Assembly: GCF_000787375.1 (NCBI RefSeq)
Contig: NZ_JRJU01000022.1
Span: 1 to 64,000 of the forward strand
Reading direction: 5' to 3'
DNA from: Halalkalibacter okhensis
GTDB lineage: Bacteria; Bacillota; Bacilli; Bacillales; Bacillaceae_D
DNA length: 64,000 nucleotides
Shown: piece after piece, positions 45,273 to 54,889 of the stretch
How the letters are laid out: the number at the start of each line of letters is the position of its first letter
Numbering within the stretch: the first letter of the stretch is position 1
Made by a program: the position numbers and the translations under genes
The notes under the pieces: generated by a model
Told to the model about the DNA's origin: nothing
Databases searched by the model: none
Seen by the model: the letters and a program-made list of their open reading frames with translations, nothing else

Positions 45273-46216
45273 TTTTTTGTCTCCTTTAATAAAAGATATA
45301 GGAAATACACTCCACCAACAAAGTTAATAATGACACTTAGTGGCGTTGAAAAAGTAAAAATCCTTTCAACAATTAATTGACCACCAACTAAAGCAACTAC
45401 ACTAATCAGTACGGCTCCAGCAATTAAATGCTTATGTTGATATGTTTTCATAAACTCATGAGCAACATTTGCTACTAATAATCCTAAAAACGTAATAGGT
45501 CCGACTAAAGCCGTAGCAATTGCCACTAGGACAGCTACAATAATAAGCAATCTTTTTACGACATGATCATAATCGACGCCCAAATTCACAGCATGCTCTT
45601 TCCCTAAAGACAAAATATCCAAGTATTTGATATAACGGTACGAGTATAAAAAGATGATTACGATCAGAACAATAGATATCCATAAAATATCTGTGTTTAC
45701 ATTATTAAAGCTAGCAAACATCCGATTTTGTACCATCAGAAATTCATTTGGGTCAATTAGTACTTGCATAAACGTCGTTAAACTACCAAATAACGTACCA
45801 AACACAAGTCCAACTAATAAAAGAAAGTAAATATTTTGTCCTTCTCTTTTAAACAACAATTTAAAGAGAAGACTAGCAAATACAACCATAAGACCAATCG
45901 AAACGGCAAAATTTAAATGTTTGTTAATCATAACCACACTTAAAGAACCAAAGGTAAAAATGATAAAGGTTTGAACCAATAAGTAAAGTGAGTCTAATCC
46001 AATAATACTCGGAGTCAAAATTCGGTTATTTGTAATTGTCTGAAACACCATTGTTGAAAATGCGATTGTGGCACCCGTTAAGATAATAGCAGCTATTTTG
46101 TAGCCTCTTCTTGGCAGGACATATTCCCAGTTGCCATTAGCTCCAATTGTTAAGTAAAGAATAATAAGACCGACTGCGATGACAAATAATGTTGTTAACT
46201 TCCCTTTATAGCCCAT
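45266..46216 (-). CDS. yclO: Iron-siderophore ABC permease YclO
   Basis: The 316-residue FecCD-family permease has about 8-10 membrane helices. The coupling region GPITFLGLLVANVAHEF (about 240-256) is typical, as is NGNWEYVLPRRGYKIAAI near the N terminus. It heterodimerises with YclN. It overlaps yclN by 11 bp and yclP by 7 bp, which means tight translational coupling. Confidence 0.93.
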   Translation of the reverse strand: MGYKGKLTTLFVIAVGLIILYLTIGANGNWEYVLPRRGYKIAAIILTGATIAFSTMVFQTITNNRILTPSIIGLDSLYLLVQTFIIFTFGSLSVVMINKHLNFAVSIGLMVVFASLLFKLLFKREGQNIYFLLLVGLVFGTLFGSLTTFMQVLIDPNEFLMVQNRMFASFNNVNTDILWISIVLIVIIFLYSYRYIKYLDILSLGKEHAVNLGVDYDHVVKRLLIIVAVLVAIATALVGPITFLGLLVANVAHEFMKTYQHKHLIAGAVLISVVALVGGQLIVERIFTFSTPLSVIINFVGGVYFLYLLLKETKKW

Positions 46217-47159
46217 ATGTCTTTCTCCTTAACAATAAATAAAGAAAAATACCGCTACCAATTACCCCAACAGTAAGACCAATCGCTATCTCATATGGGT
46301 AGATTAAAATGCGCCCTAAAATGTCACAGAAAAGTACAAATATAGCTCCAAGTAGTGCCGTATACGGTAAGTTTTCGCGTAGATTATCACCTTTATAAAT
46401 CGTAACAATATTCGGAATAATAAGGCCTAAAAAAGGAATCATCCCAACGGTTAAGACCACGACCGAAGTGATTAATGCAACAATAATTAAACCAATGTTC
46501 ATGACATGTTTATAATTCAATCCTAGATTAACGGCGAACTCTTCCCCCATGCCTGCTACCGTAAATTTATTTGCAAAGATATAGGCAAGGATTAGAACTG
46601 GAATACTTATGTAAAGAAGTTCGTATTGCCCTTTTATTACGACGGCAAAATTCCCTTGTAGCCAAGCGGACATGTTTTGGATTAGATCGTAACGATAGGC
46701 AAAAAAAGTTGTTACAGAGCTAACAATGTTCCCAAACATCAGCCCAACAAGCGGAATAAAAATCGTATCCTTAAACTTGATACGCTCTAATATTTTCATA
46801 AAGATGAATGTACCTGCTAACGCAAACGCAAACGCAACAAGCATTTTTTGGATGGGACTAGCAGAAGTAAATAGAATTAAAGATACCAAGATTCCAAGTC
46901 TCGCAGAATCCAAAGTCCCTGCCGTAGTAGGAGAAACAAATTTATTTCTTGTTAACTGCTGCATGATCAATCCACAGATACTCATCCCGACACCCGCAAT
47001 GATAATACTGACTAACCTTGGGAACCTGACAAGCAACATGGTTTGAAGTTGATCTTCTGATAGACGAAACACATCAAGCGGAGAAATGTCTCTAACTCCT
47101 ATAAACAATGATGCTATCGATAAGATGATTAGGATTAGTACTAAGTAACGTTTATGCAT
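46206..47159 (-). CDS. yclN: Iron-siderophore ABC permease YclN
   Basis: This 317-residue FecCD permease is first in the operon. The conserved RFPRLVSIIIAGVGMSICGLIMQQ (about 45-68) and the coupling GMIPFLGLIIPNIV are present, with about 9-10 membrane helices. It lies downstream of a strong promoter overlapped by Fur boxes. The ribosome site is weak. B. subtilis YclN is 316 aa. Confidence 0.93.
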   Translation of the reverse strand: MHKRYLVLILIILSIASLFIGVRDISPLDVFRLSEDQLQTMLLVRFPRLVSIIIAGVGMSICGLIMQQLTRNKFVSPTTAGTLDSARLGILVSLILFTSASPIQKMLVAFAFALAGTFIFMKILERIKFKDTIFIPLVGLMFGNIVSSVTTFFAYRYDLIQNMSAWLQGNFAVVIKGQYELLYISIPVLILAYIFANKFTVAGMGEEFAVNLGLNYKHVMNIGLIIVALITSVVVLTVGMIPFLGLIIPNIVTIYKGDNLRENLPYTALLGAIFVLFCDILGRILIYPYEIAIGLTVGVIGSGIFLYLLLRRKTYGL

Positions 47160-47286
47160 AATGAAGACAGCTCTTTCTATTTAAGAAAATTTGTTCTACT
47201 AGTAAAGAAAACCGTACAAGCCCCCTATCGTTCAACAAATGAGAATCATAATCAACTAGAAACAAAAAAAAGAAGTACCTTTTCAT

Positions 47287-47301
47287 TGATAATGATTATC
47301 G
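47287..47301. promoter_or_regulatory. Fur box 1 of yclNOP
   Basis: TGATAATGATTATCG matches 14 of 15 positions of the Fur consensus. It is 128 bp upstream of yclN and downstream of the -10 element. Confidence 0.8.
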
Positions 47302-47309
47302 TTATACCG

Positions 47310-47339
47310 ATTTTAATCCTAATCGATAACGATTGTCAA
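47310..47339 (-). promoter_or_regulatory. Sigma-A promoter of yclNOP with Fur box 2
   Basis: TTGACA (47334-47339, minus) and TAAAAT (47310-47315) are 18 bp apart. A second Fur-like palindrome, CGATAACGATTGTCA at 47324-47338, covers the -35 element, so Fur would block RNA polymerase directly. Confidence 0.7.
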
Positions 47340-47450
47340 CAGTGTTTTTAACATTACTTGTTTAAACAAGTAATTTTTTTCCTTACAAACGCTACAATAT
47401 ATGTACTCAATATGATTTCATTCACGTTATAAAGAAATTAGGCTTTTTTA

Positions 47451-47657
47451 GCATATTTTGTTGTTTTTATCGCTTATGTGTCCTTCACCTGTTCGTTTCA
47501 TTGCGCTCCAGTCACTCGCACCCGCAAGGAGGTGGCGAGCCTCCTCGGCTGCGCCTGTGGGGTCTCGCCCCAACCTCAACACCCGCAGGAGTCGAGTGAC
47601 TTCCGCTCCATTTCACTGAGAGAAAAACTATTTAATAGCAATAATCTTTTCGAAAAC
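47451..47657. repeat. Dispersed repeat family B, copy B2
   Basis: This is closely similar to B1 over about 207 bp. The foldback arms AGTCACTCG and CGAGTGACT are kept, and the inside hairpin shows GGCGAG/CTCGCC. It lies between the yclN promoter and the marR terminator; with those sites it accounts for the 614-bp gap. Confidence 0.85.
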
Positions 47658-47730
47658 ATCCAAAAATTAAACTATGAATTAATTGTCTAAACAACTATAT
47701 AGAATTCTAAAGGGGATGATTGGAAACTAA

Positions 47731-47769
47731 TAAAAAACACCCCTATTCTCATTTAGAGAATAGGGGTGT
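47731..47769 (-). terminator. Terminator after the MarR gene
   Basis: ACACCCCTATTCTC pairs with GAGAATAGGGGTGT over 5 nt; the minus strand continues TTTTTTA. Confidence 0.9.
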
Positions 47770-47773
47770 ACAC

Positions 47774-48217
47774 TTAATCAGTTAAATTCTGATCAATTTT
47801 ATTTAAAACTTTTAAGAAGACATCCATCTCTTCTTTATCTATACCGTTTGAGATTTGATCCACTGTATTTTGAGCCTGTTCAATCATACTCATTTGCATT
47901 TTCTTTCCTGTTGCGGTTAAGAATATTAGGTTCGTCCGTTTATCTACAGGATGTGGGACTCTTGTAACAAGATCTCTTTTTACCATATTGTTAATTAGCC
48001 TTGAAATACTTGGTGAATCTTTCTTTGTTAATTCTGCTAAGTTGTTCTGAGTTAATCCATCTTCTTCCCATAGCCTAATCATAATGGCCCATTGTTCATT
48101 TGTTACAGGCAAATTATTTTGCTTAAAGTTTTTATTTAAACGATTCGTAATAAGACGTGCCGTGTTCGTAATTTTATACCCGATTGACTCTGCTAAAATA
48201 TAATTGCTTTTCCCCAT
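47774..48217 (-). CDS. MarR family transcriptional regulator
   Basis: The 147-residue winged-helix protein has the recognition helix in KKDSPSISRLINNMVKRDLVTR (about 73-95), followed by the wing PVDKRTNLIFLTATGKK. The ATG of MGKSNYILAES is chosen since AGGGGT lies 8 nt upstream; the reading 22 codons longer has a hydrophobic, non-homologous start that crosses a palindrome likely to be the operator. The neighbours are the iron importer and rocD, so the target is not evident. Confidence 0.88.
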   Translation of the reverse strand: MGKSNYILAESIGYKITNTARLITNRLNKNFKQNNLPVTNEQWAIMIRLWEEDGLTQNNLAELTKKDSPSISRLINNMVKRDLVTRVPHPVDKRTNLIFLTATGKKMQMSMIEQAQNTVDQISNGIDKEEMDVFLKVLNKIDQNLTD

Positions 48218-48242
48218 ACCATTTACCCCTAATATCATGTCA

Positions 48243-48255
48243 TACGAAAATCGTA
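48243..48255. promoter_or_regulatory. Palindrome TACGA-AAA-TCGTA, candidate MarR operator
   Basis: This perfect 13-bp inverted repeat lies 26 bp upstream of the chosen marR start. Autoregulation through such a site is usual in the family; here it is inference. Confidence 0.4.
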
Positions 48256-48286
48256 CAGGATTCAGCAGAATTAAGCAAGTCACCCT

Positions 48287-48300
48287 AGAAAGCGCTTCCT
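48287..48300. promoter_or_regulatory. Weak catabolite-response (cre) candidate
   Basis: AGAAAGCGCTTCCT matches 11 of 14 cre positions, including the AAGCGCTT centre. It lies between rocD and marR. Confidence 0.3.
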
Positions 48301-48354
48301 TTTATCATTTTGAGAATCTAATGGGCCAATAGCAAACTAATAACGGCTATTCAT

Positions 48355-49545
48355 TCATTGAAAAACTTTATAAATTTTTGAAATGGCCCACTCTAAATCC
48401 TTTTTCTCAATCACTAAAGGAGGAGCAAACCGAATGACATTTTCATGTGTCTCTTTACATAATAACCCTTCCTTTTTCAACCTTTCACAATAGTCTCTAG
48501 CAGGAACATGTAGTTCAACTCCAATAAATAACCCCTTCCCTCTTACTTCTTTTATCACAGGGTTTTTAATATTACGTAACTGCTTCAACATATAATTGCC
48601 AAGTTCTAATGACCGCTCTACCAATCGCTCTTCTTCTATCACCTCTAAGGCTGCTATCGAGACTGCACATGCAAGCGGATTTCCTCCAAAGGTCGATCCA
48701 TGGGAACCAGGTTCAAAAACACCAAGAATCTCTTGATTCGCTGCCACAACTGAAATAGGGAATACTCCACCACCTAATGCTTTTCCTAAAATGTACACAT
48801 CTGGTTGTACCCCTTCCCAATCACAAGCAAATCGCTTTCCTGTTCGGCCTAATCCAGATTGAATTTCGTCTGCTATAAATAGGACGTTGTTCTCTTTGCA
48901 CATGTCAGATGCTTGCTTTAAATACCCTTTGGGAGGAATGATAATCCCAGCTTCTCCTTGGATTGGTTCAAGCAAAAAGGCGGCAGTATTTGGAGTGATT
49001 GCTACTTTCAATGCCTCTATATCCCCATAAGGAATGACCTTAATACCAGAAAGCATTGGCCCAAATCCTCTCTTGTACTCTTCATTTGAAGACAAGGATA
49101 CAGCCGTCATCGTCCGTCCATGAAAGTTATTTTCACAAACAATAATTTCAGCTTTATTGTCACTTACTTTTTTTACATTATAAGCCCAACGTCTCGCAGC
49201 TTTTACTGCTGTTTCCACTGCCTCTGCCCCTGTATTCATCGGTAGCACCATATTTTTTTTAGTTAATTCAGCTATTTTTTCATAAAATGGAGCGAGTTTG
49301 TCATGATGAAACGCTCTAGAAGTTAACGTCACTTTATTTGCTTGATCAAGTAATGCAGCTACTATTCTAGGGTGACAGTGCCCCTGATTAACAGCTGAAT
49401 ATGCACTTAACATGTCCAAATACGTGTTTCCTTCAGGGTCCTTTACCCAAACTCCGTTCGCTTCTGAAATAACGACTGGTAACGGGTGATAATTTTTTGC
49501 CCCATATTGCTCTGTTTTTTTAATAATATCCTTTGAGTTCTTCAC
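48355..49545 (-). CDS. rocD: Ornithine aminotransferase
   Basis: This 396-residue class III aminotransferase converts ornithine and 2-oxoglutarate to glutamate semialdehyde and glutamate. [18 protein letters not shown] binds PLP phosphate, [15 protein letters not shown] has the PLP Asp, and the lysine lies in [19 protein letters not shown] is chosen as start, 4 nt after GAGGGGGGA. It follows rocF by 41 bp. Length agrees with B. subtilis RocD (401). Confidence 0.94.
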   Translation of the reverse strand: MKNSKDIIKKTEQYGAKNYHPLPVVISEANGVWVKDPEGNTYLDMLSAYSAVNQGHCHPRIVAALLDQANKVTLTSRAFHHDKLAPFYEKIAELTKKNMVLPMNTGAEAVETAVKAARRWAYNVKKVSDNKAEIIVCENNFHGRTMTAVSLSSNEEYKRGFGPMLSGIKVIPYGDIEALKVAITPNTAAFLLEPIQGEAGIIIPPKGYLKQASDMCKENNVLFIADEIQSGLGRTGKRFACDWEGVQPDVYILGKALGGGVFPISVVAANQEILGVFEPGSHGSTFGGNPLACAVSIAALEVIEEERLVERSLELGNYMLKQLRNIKNPVIKEVRGKGLFIGVELHVPARDYCERLKKEGLLCKETHENVIRFAPPLVIEKKDLEWAISKIYKVFQ

Positions 49546-49586
49546 GCTTTCCCCCCTCACATTCTTCTTGTAACACTTCTTTATTT

Positions 49587-50492
49587 TTAAAGAAGTTGCT
49601 TACCTAATAAAGAGGCCACTAACTCAATTGCAACATCTGCCGTTGTATTTTTATCGTCTAAGATCGGATTCACTTCAACAAATTCTGCTGATGTGATCAG
49701 CTCTGATTCTGCTAACAATTCCATTGCCAAGTGACTTTCACGATAAGTCACGCCTCCAAATACAGGCGTCCCCACCCCGGGAGCATAGATAGGGTCGATC
49801 GCATCTAAATCAAAGCTTAAGTGGACTCCATCTGTACGCTTAGCCAAATAATCAATTGCCTCTTCCATTACCGCCGTCATCCCTCGACGGTCAATTTCAT
49901 GCATGGTAAAAACAGTGATTCCTTTTTCTTTAATTAATCTACGTTCCCCATCATCAATCGAACGAGCACCAATAATAATAATATTCTCTGGCTTTACTTT
50001 AGGTGAATATCCGCCAATATTTGTTAATAATTTGTGACCCAATCCTAGATTAATAGCAAGTGGCATGCCATGAATATTTCCAGATGGAGAGGTTTCAGCC
50101 GTGTTTAAATCTGCATGAGCATCGTACCAAATAACGCCTAGGTTTTTGTAATGCTTGGCAATTCCTGCGATTGACCCAATGCTAATGCTATGATCCCCAC
50201 CTAATACGAGTGGGAATCCGCGTTTTTGTATCGCTTCATCTAACTCACTACACAATTGCTCACTTACTTTAATCACTTCTTGTAAGTTTCTTAATTTTTG
50301 TTCTTGATTGGTTCCATTTGTCGACCTATGAATGGTGATATCTCCATAATCAACCACCTGAAAACCTTGATTCTTTAACCCTTCTATTAAACCAGCATAT
50401 CTCATCGCACTCGGTCCCATATCGACACCACGACGAATCTGCCCTAAGTCCATTGGAACACCAACGATTGATATTTTCTTCTGCTCCCCCAT
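49587..50492 (-). CDS. rocF: Arginase
   Basis: The 301-residue ureohydrolase splits arginine into ornithine and urea. Manganese ligands are visible: His in GGDHSIS, the YDAHADLN cluster (Asp-x-His-x-Asp) and SFDLDAIDP (two Asp). [21 protein letters not shown] is typical of arginase rather than agmatinase. GAAAGGGG precedes the ATG. It is the first gene of a rocF-rocD unit; two hairpins separate it from putB. No clear sigma-54 promoter precedes it. Confidence 0.95.
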   Translation of the reverse strand: MGEQKKISIVGVPMDLGQIRRGVDMGPSAMRYAGLIEGLKNQGFQVVDYGDITIHRSTNGTNQEQKLRNLQEVIKVSEQLCSELDEAIQKRGFPLVLGGDHSISIGSIAGIAKHYKNLGVIWYDAHADLNTAETSPSGNIHGMPLAINLGLGHKLLTNIGGYSPKVKPENIIIIGARSIDDGERRLIKEKGITVFTMHEIDRRGMTAVMEEAIDYLAKRTDGVHLSFDLDAIDPIYAPGVGTPVFGGVTYRESHLAMELLAESELITSAEFVEVNPILDDKNTTADVAIELVASLLGKQLL

Positions 50493-50561
50493 AATGAAAC
50501 CCCTTTCAAAAGACGTTACATTAATATATACTTCTTCTTTGGTTGCATATTGGTTGTGCTA

Positions 50562-50596
50562 AAAAAGACTATCTGTAGAACTAAAAAAGTCTTTTT
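50562..50596. terminator. Hairpin upstream of rocF
   Basis: AAAAAGACT pairs with AGTCTTTTT over 17 nt. It could attenuate read-through from putB. Confidence 0.5.
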
Positions 50597-50611
50597 ATTA
50601 GAATCGAGAAC

Positions 50612-50642
50612 ACTGAAAAAGGAAAAAGCGCCCTTTTTCAGT
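50612..50642 (-). terminator. Terminator-like hairpin after putB
   Basis: ACTGAAAAAGG-type stem pairs with CCTTTTTCAGT (one outer mismatch). It shares the core of module A hairpins, but no folded element follows. Confidence 0.65.
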
Positions 50643-50674
50643 TCCCTCTGACACAACCTCTACTTCGTCTAGGC

Positions 50675-51592
50675 TTATTTTTTAGAAAAAAAGCCCTTGA
50701 GTGCAAAAGAAACATTTTGAGGTCTTTCGGCTAACCTTCTCATAAAATAGCCGTACCAGTCATGACCAAAGGGGACATATACACGCATTTTGTACCCTTC
50801 CTTAGCAATTTGTTCTTGCAGCTCTGTACGGAAACCATATAGCATTTGAAATTCAAACTGAGACTTAGGGATGTTCCACTTCTTACAAAACCGCTTAACC
50901 TGTTCAATGATTCGATGATCGTGAGTAGCTATAGCCGTGTAACTACCTGTTAACAAGTGTTGTTTGATCATCTCTAAATAATTTTCATCGATTCTTTCTT
51001 TATCTTGAAAAGCGACTTTAGGAGACTCCTTATAGGCTCCCTTCACAAGACGCAAAGGGACACCTCTTAAACTCTCTAAGTCTTTTTTTCCACTGTGCAA
51101 GTATGCTTGTAAAACGGTACCTACATTGTCATATGTCTTACGTAATTCCGCTAAGATCTCTAAAGTTTGATGATAATGGGAGTAGTCTTCCATATCAATT
51201 CGAACGAAATTATTCGTTCTTTTAGCAACATCCAAAATCGCACGCATATGATCGATACATAATTGCCGGTCTATATCAAGCCCGAGCTGGGTTAATTTTA
51301 ATGAAAGATTGCAATTAACACCTGTAGCTGAAATGGCTTCTAGTGTGTCAATACATACTTTCATAGAGTGATTGGCCTCCTCTCTATGAAGGACAAATTC
51401 ACCAAGATGATCGACCGTACAAACTAATCCTTTACTGTTTAACACTTTAACCACTTTCATTACACTATCAACCGTTACGCCAGCTACTACCTGTGCTGCT
51501 CCTAATTTAAGACCCCATCTTTTCGCACCTTTATTTAGTACTTTATTTTTTGAAAGATAGAGAAAGAAATTTTTTGAGAGCTTCTCAACCAA
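50675..51592 (-). CDS. putB: Proline dehydrogenase
   Basis: The 305-residue FAD enzyme oxidises proline to pyrroline 5-carboxylate. LSLKLTQLGLDID (about 97-109), FVRIDMEDYSH, RLVKGAYKE and the C-terminal YVPFGHDWYGYFMRRLAERPQN motif are all conserved in monofunctional Bacillus PutB/FadM. Its product is the substrate of RocA encoded 51 bp upstream, so rocA-putB form an operon. Peripheral membrane or cytosolic. B. subtilis PutB is of the same size (303 aa). Confidence 0.94.
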   Translation of the reverse strand: MVEKLSKNFFLYLSKNKVLNKGAKRWGLKLGAAQVVAGVTVDSVMKVVKVLNSKGLVCTVDHLGEFVLHREEANHSMKVCIDTLEAISATGVNCNLSLKLTQLGLDIDRQLCIDHMRAILDVAKRTNNFVRIDMEDYSHYHQTLEILAELRKTYDNVGTVLQAYLHSGKKDLESLRGVPLRLVKGAYKESPKVAFQDKERIDENYLEMIKQHLLTGSYTAIATHDHRIIEQVKRFCKKWNIPKSQFEFQMLYGFRTELQEQIAKEGYKMRVYVPFGHDWYGYFMRRLAERPQNVSFALKGFFSKK

Positions 51593-51643
51593 TGAAATAA
51601 CCCCCTTTTTCGCTTGACTTTCTATTACATGAGATAAAAGATG

Positions 51644-53188
51644 TTAAAGTTGCTCTGACAATAATTTCGCTTGAGTGAACAGAAGCAAATAATCTGGACC
51701 TCCTGCCTTAGAATCTGTCCCCGACATGTTAAATCCTCCAAAAGGATGGTAGCCAACAATGGCCCCTGTGCACCCACGGTTAAAATATAAATTGCCAACA
51801 TGAAAGTCTTCTTTTGCTTTCTCAATATGTGCCCGATTATTCGTAATCACAGCGCCTGTTAACCCATAATCGGTATTGTTGGCAACTGCTAAAGCATGAT
51901 CGAAATCTTTTGCCTTGCAAAAAGCAACGACTGGCCCAAAAATTTCTTCTTTCATTAAACGAGCGTTTTCATCCACCCCTGCAAAAATCGTTGGCTCAAT
52001 GAAATAGCCTTTTGAGTTATCACCATTTCCTCCAGCTACCAACGTGCCTTCTTCCTTCCCAATTTCAATATAGCTCATCACCTTATCGTATGCTGCCTGA
52101 TCATTAACTGGCCCCATAAAAGTCCTTTCTGTCGGATCTCCCACAGTCAACTTTTTCGTTAATAAAATCGCCCTGTGCAAGACATCATCGTATACATCTT
52201 GATGAATAACTGCTCTTGAACAAGCAGAGCATTTTTGACCGGAAAAACCGAATGCTGACTTCACAATGGCTTCAGCAGCTAAATCAAGGTCGGCTTGATC
52301 GTCAACGATGATCGTATCTTTCCCGCCCATTTCAGCCACAACACGTTTAAGCCAAATCTGTCCCTCATGCACTTTAGCTGCTCGCTCGTAAATCCGTACA
52401 CCGACTTCTCTAGATCCTGTAAAACTAATAAATCTCGTTTTCGGATGGTCAACTAAATAGTCTCCCACTTCACTCCCACTCCCAGGGATATAATTAACCA
52501 CTCCAGCAGGAAGGCCAGCCTCTTCTAATACTTCAATAAATTTCGCTGCGACCACAGGTGTTGTACTAGCTGGTTTCAAAAGTACAGTGTTTCCGGCTAC
52601 AAGAGCTGCCGAAGTCATTCCGGCCATGATCGCAAAGGCAAAATTCCAAGGAGAAATAACCACTCCAACTCCTAAAGGAATATAGGCGAGTCGGTTATTC
52701 TCAATCTTTCTACTTTCAATTGGATACCCTTTTGCCAGTTCGATCATTTGACGACCATAGTATTCTAGAAAATCAATTGCCTCAGCGGTATCTGCGTCCG
52801 CTTCATTCCATGGCTTTCCTGCTTCATAAACAAGATAGGCAGAGAATTCATGCTTGCGACGTCTTACGATAGCGGCCGCTTTAAACAAAATATCTGCCCG
52901 CACTTTCGGGTCCCATTTTTTCCACGTTTGAAACGTTTTGTCAGCTACTTGCATCGCTTTTTCTGCTAATTCTTTATTCGCTTTTGATACGGTTCCGACC
53001 ACTTCTGATTTATTAGATGGGTTTACTGAAACGATTTTCTCATCGGTGGTTACCTTCTCTCCACCTATCACTAGATCATAATCTTTTCCAAGTTCGCTTT
53101 TTACTTGCTTTAATGCTATTTCAAATTGTTGAACATGCTCCTCAATTGAAAAATCCGTAAATGGTTCGTGTTTGTAAGGTACTGTCAT
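51644..53188 (-). CDS. rocA: 1-pyrroline-5-carboxylate dehydrogenase
   Basis: The 514-residue aldehyde dehydrogenase oxidises P5C (glutamate semialdehyde) to glutamate. The catalytic cysteine is in [14 protein letters not shown], the general base Glu in VVAEMGGKD, and FTGSREVG binds NAD. B. subtilis RocA is 515 aa. AAAGGAG precedes the ATG. It lies directly under a sigma-54 promoter with RocR activator sites and is divergent from rocR, so it is induced by arginine or ornithine through RocR. Confidence 0.95.
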   Translation of the reverse strand: MTVPYKHEPFTDFSIEEHVQQFEIALKQVKSELGKDYDLVIGGEKVTTDEKIVSVNPSNKSEVVGTVSKANKELAEKAMQVADKTFQTWKKWDPKVRADILFKAAAIVRRRKHEFSAYLVYEAGKPWNEADADTAEAIDFLEYYGRQMIELAKGYPIESRKIENNRLAYIPLGVGVVISPWNFAFAIMAGMTSAALVAGNTVLLKPASTTPVVAAKFIEVLEEAGLPAGVVNYIPGSGSEVGDYLVDHPKTRFISFTGSREVGVRIYERAAKVHEGQIWLKRVVAEMGGKDTIIVDDQADLDLAAEAIVKSAFGFSGQKCSACSRAVIHQDVYDDVLHRAILLTKKLTVGDPTERTFMGPVNDQAAYDKVMSYIEIGKEEGTLVAGGNGDNSKGYFIEPTIFAGVDENARLMKEEIFGPVVAFCKAKDFDHALAVANNTDYGLTGAVITNNRAHIEKAKEDFHVGNLYFNRGCTGAIVGYHPFGGFNMSGTDSKAGGPDYLLLFTQAKLLSEQL

Positions 53189-53234
53189 GTCAATCGACTC
53201 CTTTTTCTTTCAATTTATATTTCACTTTCTAAAT

Positions 53235-53250
53235 TGCAAGAAATATGCCA
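53235..53250 (-). promoter_or_regulatory. Sigma-54 (SigL) promoter of rocA-putB
   Basis: On the minus strand TGGCAT-ATTTC-TTGCA matches the -24/-12 consensus (TGGCAY-N5-TTGCW). It is 47 bp upstream of rocA. Confidence 0.85.
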
Positions 53251-53299
53251 TAATTTCATTAACTTATAACCCCCTACTTCTTAAGAATTCCACTTCTAA

Positions 53300-53338
53300 T
53301 GCATGTAATTTTTTTGCACCTTGCTAAAAAATTTTGCA
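53300..53338. promoter_or_regulatory. Two RocR activator-binding palindromes
   Basis: TGCATGTAATTTTTTTGCA (53300-53318) and TGCTAAAAAATTTTGCA (53322-53338) both resemble the B. subtilis RocR site (TGCAAAA-N-TTTTGCA type). They lie 50-90 bp upstream of the -24 element and 40 bp before rocR, so could serve both genes. Confidence 0.7.
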
Positions 53339-53378
53339 CTAAATGCCAAAGATTTTTGCGCCATGGAAAGGAGTTTAT

Positions 53379-54797
53379 ATGAATAAAGAAGATAGACTTG
53401 CCCAATTAGAAAGGCTTAACCTGATCTATGAACAACTTCTAAACCAAATTGACGTAGGCATTCAAGTTGTAGATTCAAAAGGAAAAACGATTATTTATAA
53501 CAACAAGAAAATGCAGTTAGAATGGATGAATTCAAAAGAAGTGTTACACAAAAACATTCTTGATGTTTTTACATTTGAAAACGAACAAGACAGTCGACTA
53601 CTCCAAGCGTTAGAGGATGGAAAGACTGTAAAGAACGCCAAGCAGACGTATTACAATAAAGACGGCAAAAAGATTACAACAATCAATCATACCTTTCCCA
53701 TTACATCCAATCATGAAATTATCGGTGCTGTAGAACTAGCCAATGATATTACAAAGTATGAACGGCTGAAAGAAAATGTTTTGAAAAGTGGTGGAACGAG
53801 GTACACGTTTGAAAGCATTATTGGCACTAGTCCTGCCATTAAAGAAGTCATAGAATTATCGAAAAGAGCAGCCCGAACCTCCTCCTCTATCTTAATTGTT
53901 GGCGAAACAGGGACAGGGAAAGAAGTGTTTGCCCAAAGTATACATCATGCAAGTGATCGCTCAAACGGACCATTTATTACACAGAACTGTGCTGCTATTC
54001 CTGATAGTTTACTCGAGAGCCTGCTATTTGGTACAAAAAAGGGGGCCTTCACTGGAGCTATAGAATCTCCCGGTTTGTTTGAACAAGCCGAAGGAGGAAC
54101 ATTACTCCTTGATGAAATTAACTCTCTAAATCCCGCCTTACAAGCTAAACTCCTTCGCGCCTTACAAGAAAAGACGATTCGCCGAGTTGGTGATACAAAA
54201 GATAAAAAAGTAGATGTGAGAATTATTGCGACAATGAATGAAGACCCTATTGAAGCAATTACAAACAAACATTTACGTAAAGACCTCTATTACAGGTTAA
54301 GTGTTGTTTCATTGTTTATCCCTCCTTTAAAAGATCGAAAAGAGGATATTGATTTACTTGTAACGACCTTTATCGAGAAGTATAATCGCTTGTTTCAAAT
54401 GGATATACAAGGAATTGATGATGAAGTTCTCCGTGCATTCTACCAATATAATTGGCCAGGTAATGTTAGAGAGTTGGAGCACATCATTGAGGGGGCGATG
54501 AATTTAATCACTGATGGGGTTGCATCGATTCATTTTTCGTCTTTGCCCTTTCACTTCATCAACAAGCCCAATGTTCCTATTAAAGTTCCAGAGAACCAAA
54601 CTAGTATTCATTATGGTGCCATTGCTGAGTCAAATAAAAAGTTAAAAGACTTGCTCGTCGAAGTTGAATCTACCTATATTCAGGAGACCTTGCTAAAACA
54701 TAAACATAATGTTACAAAAACAGCAAACTCTTTAGGGATTAGTAGACAATGCTTACAATACCGTTTGCGTAAATTCAACCTTTCTGAATCGAATTAA
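53379..54797 (+). CDS. rocR: Sigma-54-dependent activator RocR
   Basis: This 472-residue NtrC-type activator has an N-terminal PAS-like sensor (about 15-125), an AAA+ domain with Walker A GETGTGKE, the sigma-54 contact loop GAFTGA (about 218-223) and Walker B GGTLLLDEIN. A C-terminal Fis-like HTH (NVTKTANSLGISRQCLQYRL) follows. It activates arginine catabolic genes on arginine/ornithine. The ATG after AAAGGAG is chosen; a reading 12 codons longer begins within the activator sites. It is divergent from rocA. Confidence 0.94.
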   Translation: MNKEDRLAQLERLNLIYEQLLNQIDVGIQVVDSKGKTIIYNNKKMQLEWMNSKEVLHKNILDVFTFENEQDSRLLQALEDGKTVKNAKQTYYNKDGKKITTINHTFPITSNHEIIGAVELANDITKYERLKENVLKSGGTRYTFESIIGTSPAIKEVIELSKRAARTSSSILIVGETGTGKEVFAQSIHHASDRSNGPFITQNCAAIPDSLLESLLFGTKKGAFTGAIESPGLFEQAEGGTLLLDEINSLNPALQAKLLRALQEKTIRRVGDTKDKKVDVRIIATMNEDPIEAITNKHLRKDLYYRLSVVSLFIPPLKDRKEDIDLLVTTFIEKYNRLFQMDIQGIDDEVLRAFYQYNWPGNVRELEHIIEGAMNLITDGVASIHFSSLPFHFINKPNVPIKVPENQTSIHYGAIAESNKKLKDLLVEVESTYIQETLLKHKHNVTKTANSLGISRQCLQYRLRKFNLSESN

Positions 54798-54820
54798 CAA
54801 ACATATTTTTCTATTTAGAA

Positions 54821-54854
54821 GGAGGGCATTAAAACTCCATTTTCAATGCCCTCC
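54821..54854. terminator. Hairpin between rocR and the oxidoreductase gene
   Basis: GGAGGGCATT pairs with AATGCCCTCC over 14 nt, with a poor T tail. It separates two convergent genes. Confidence 0.65.
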
Positions 54855-54889
54855 TGTGTTACTACTATTTCTATGCATTTGTTATCGAA

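Noticed and set aside
50493-50560. Sigma-54 promoter upstream of rocF
   Set aside because: TAGCAC and ATGCA are present but 2 bp too far apart, and GG is missing from the -24 element.
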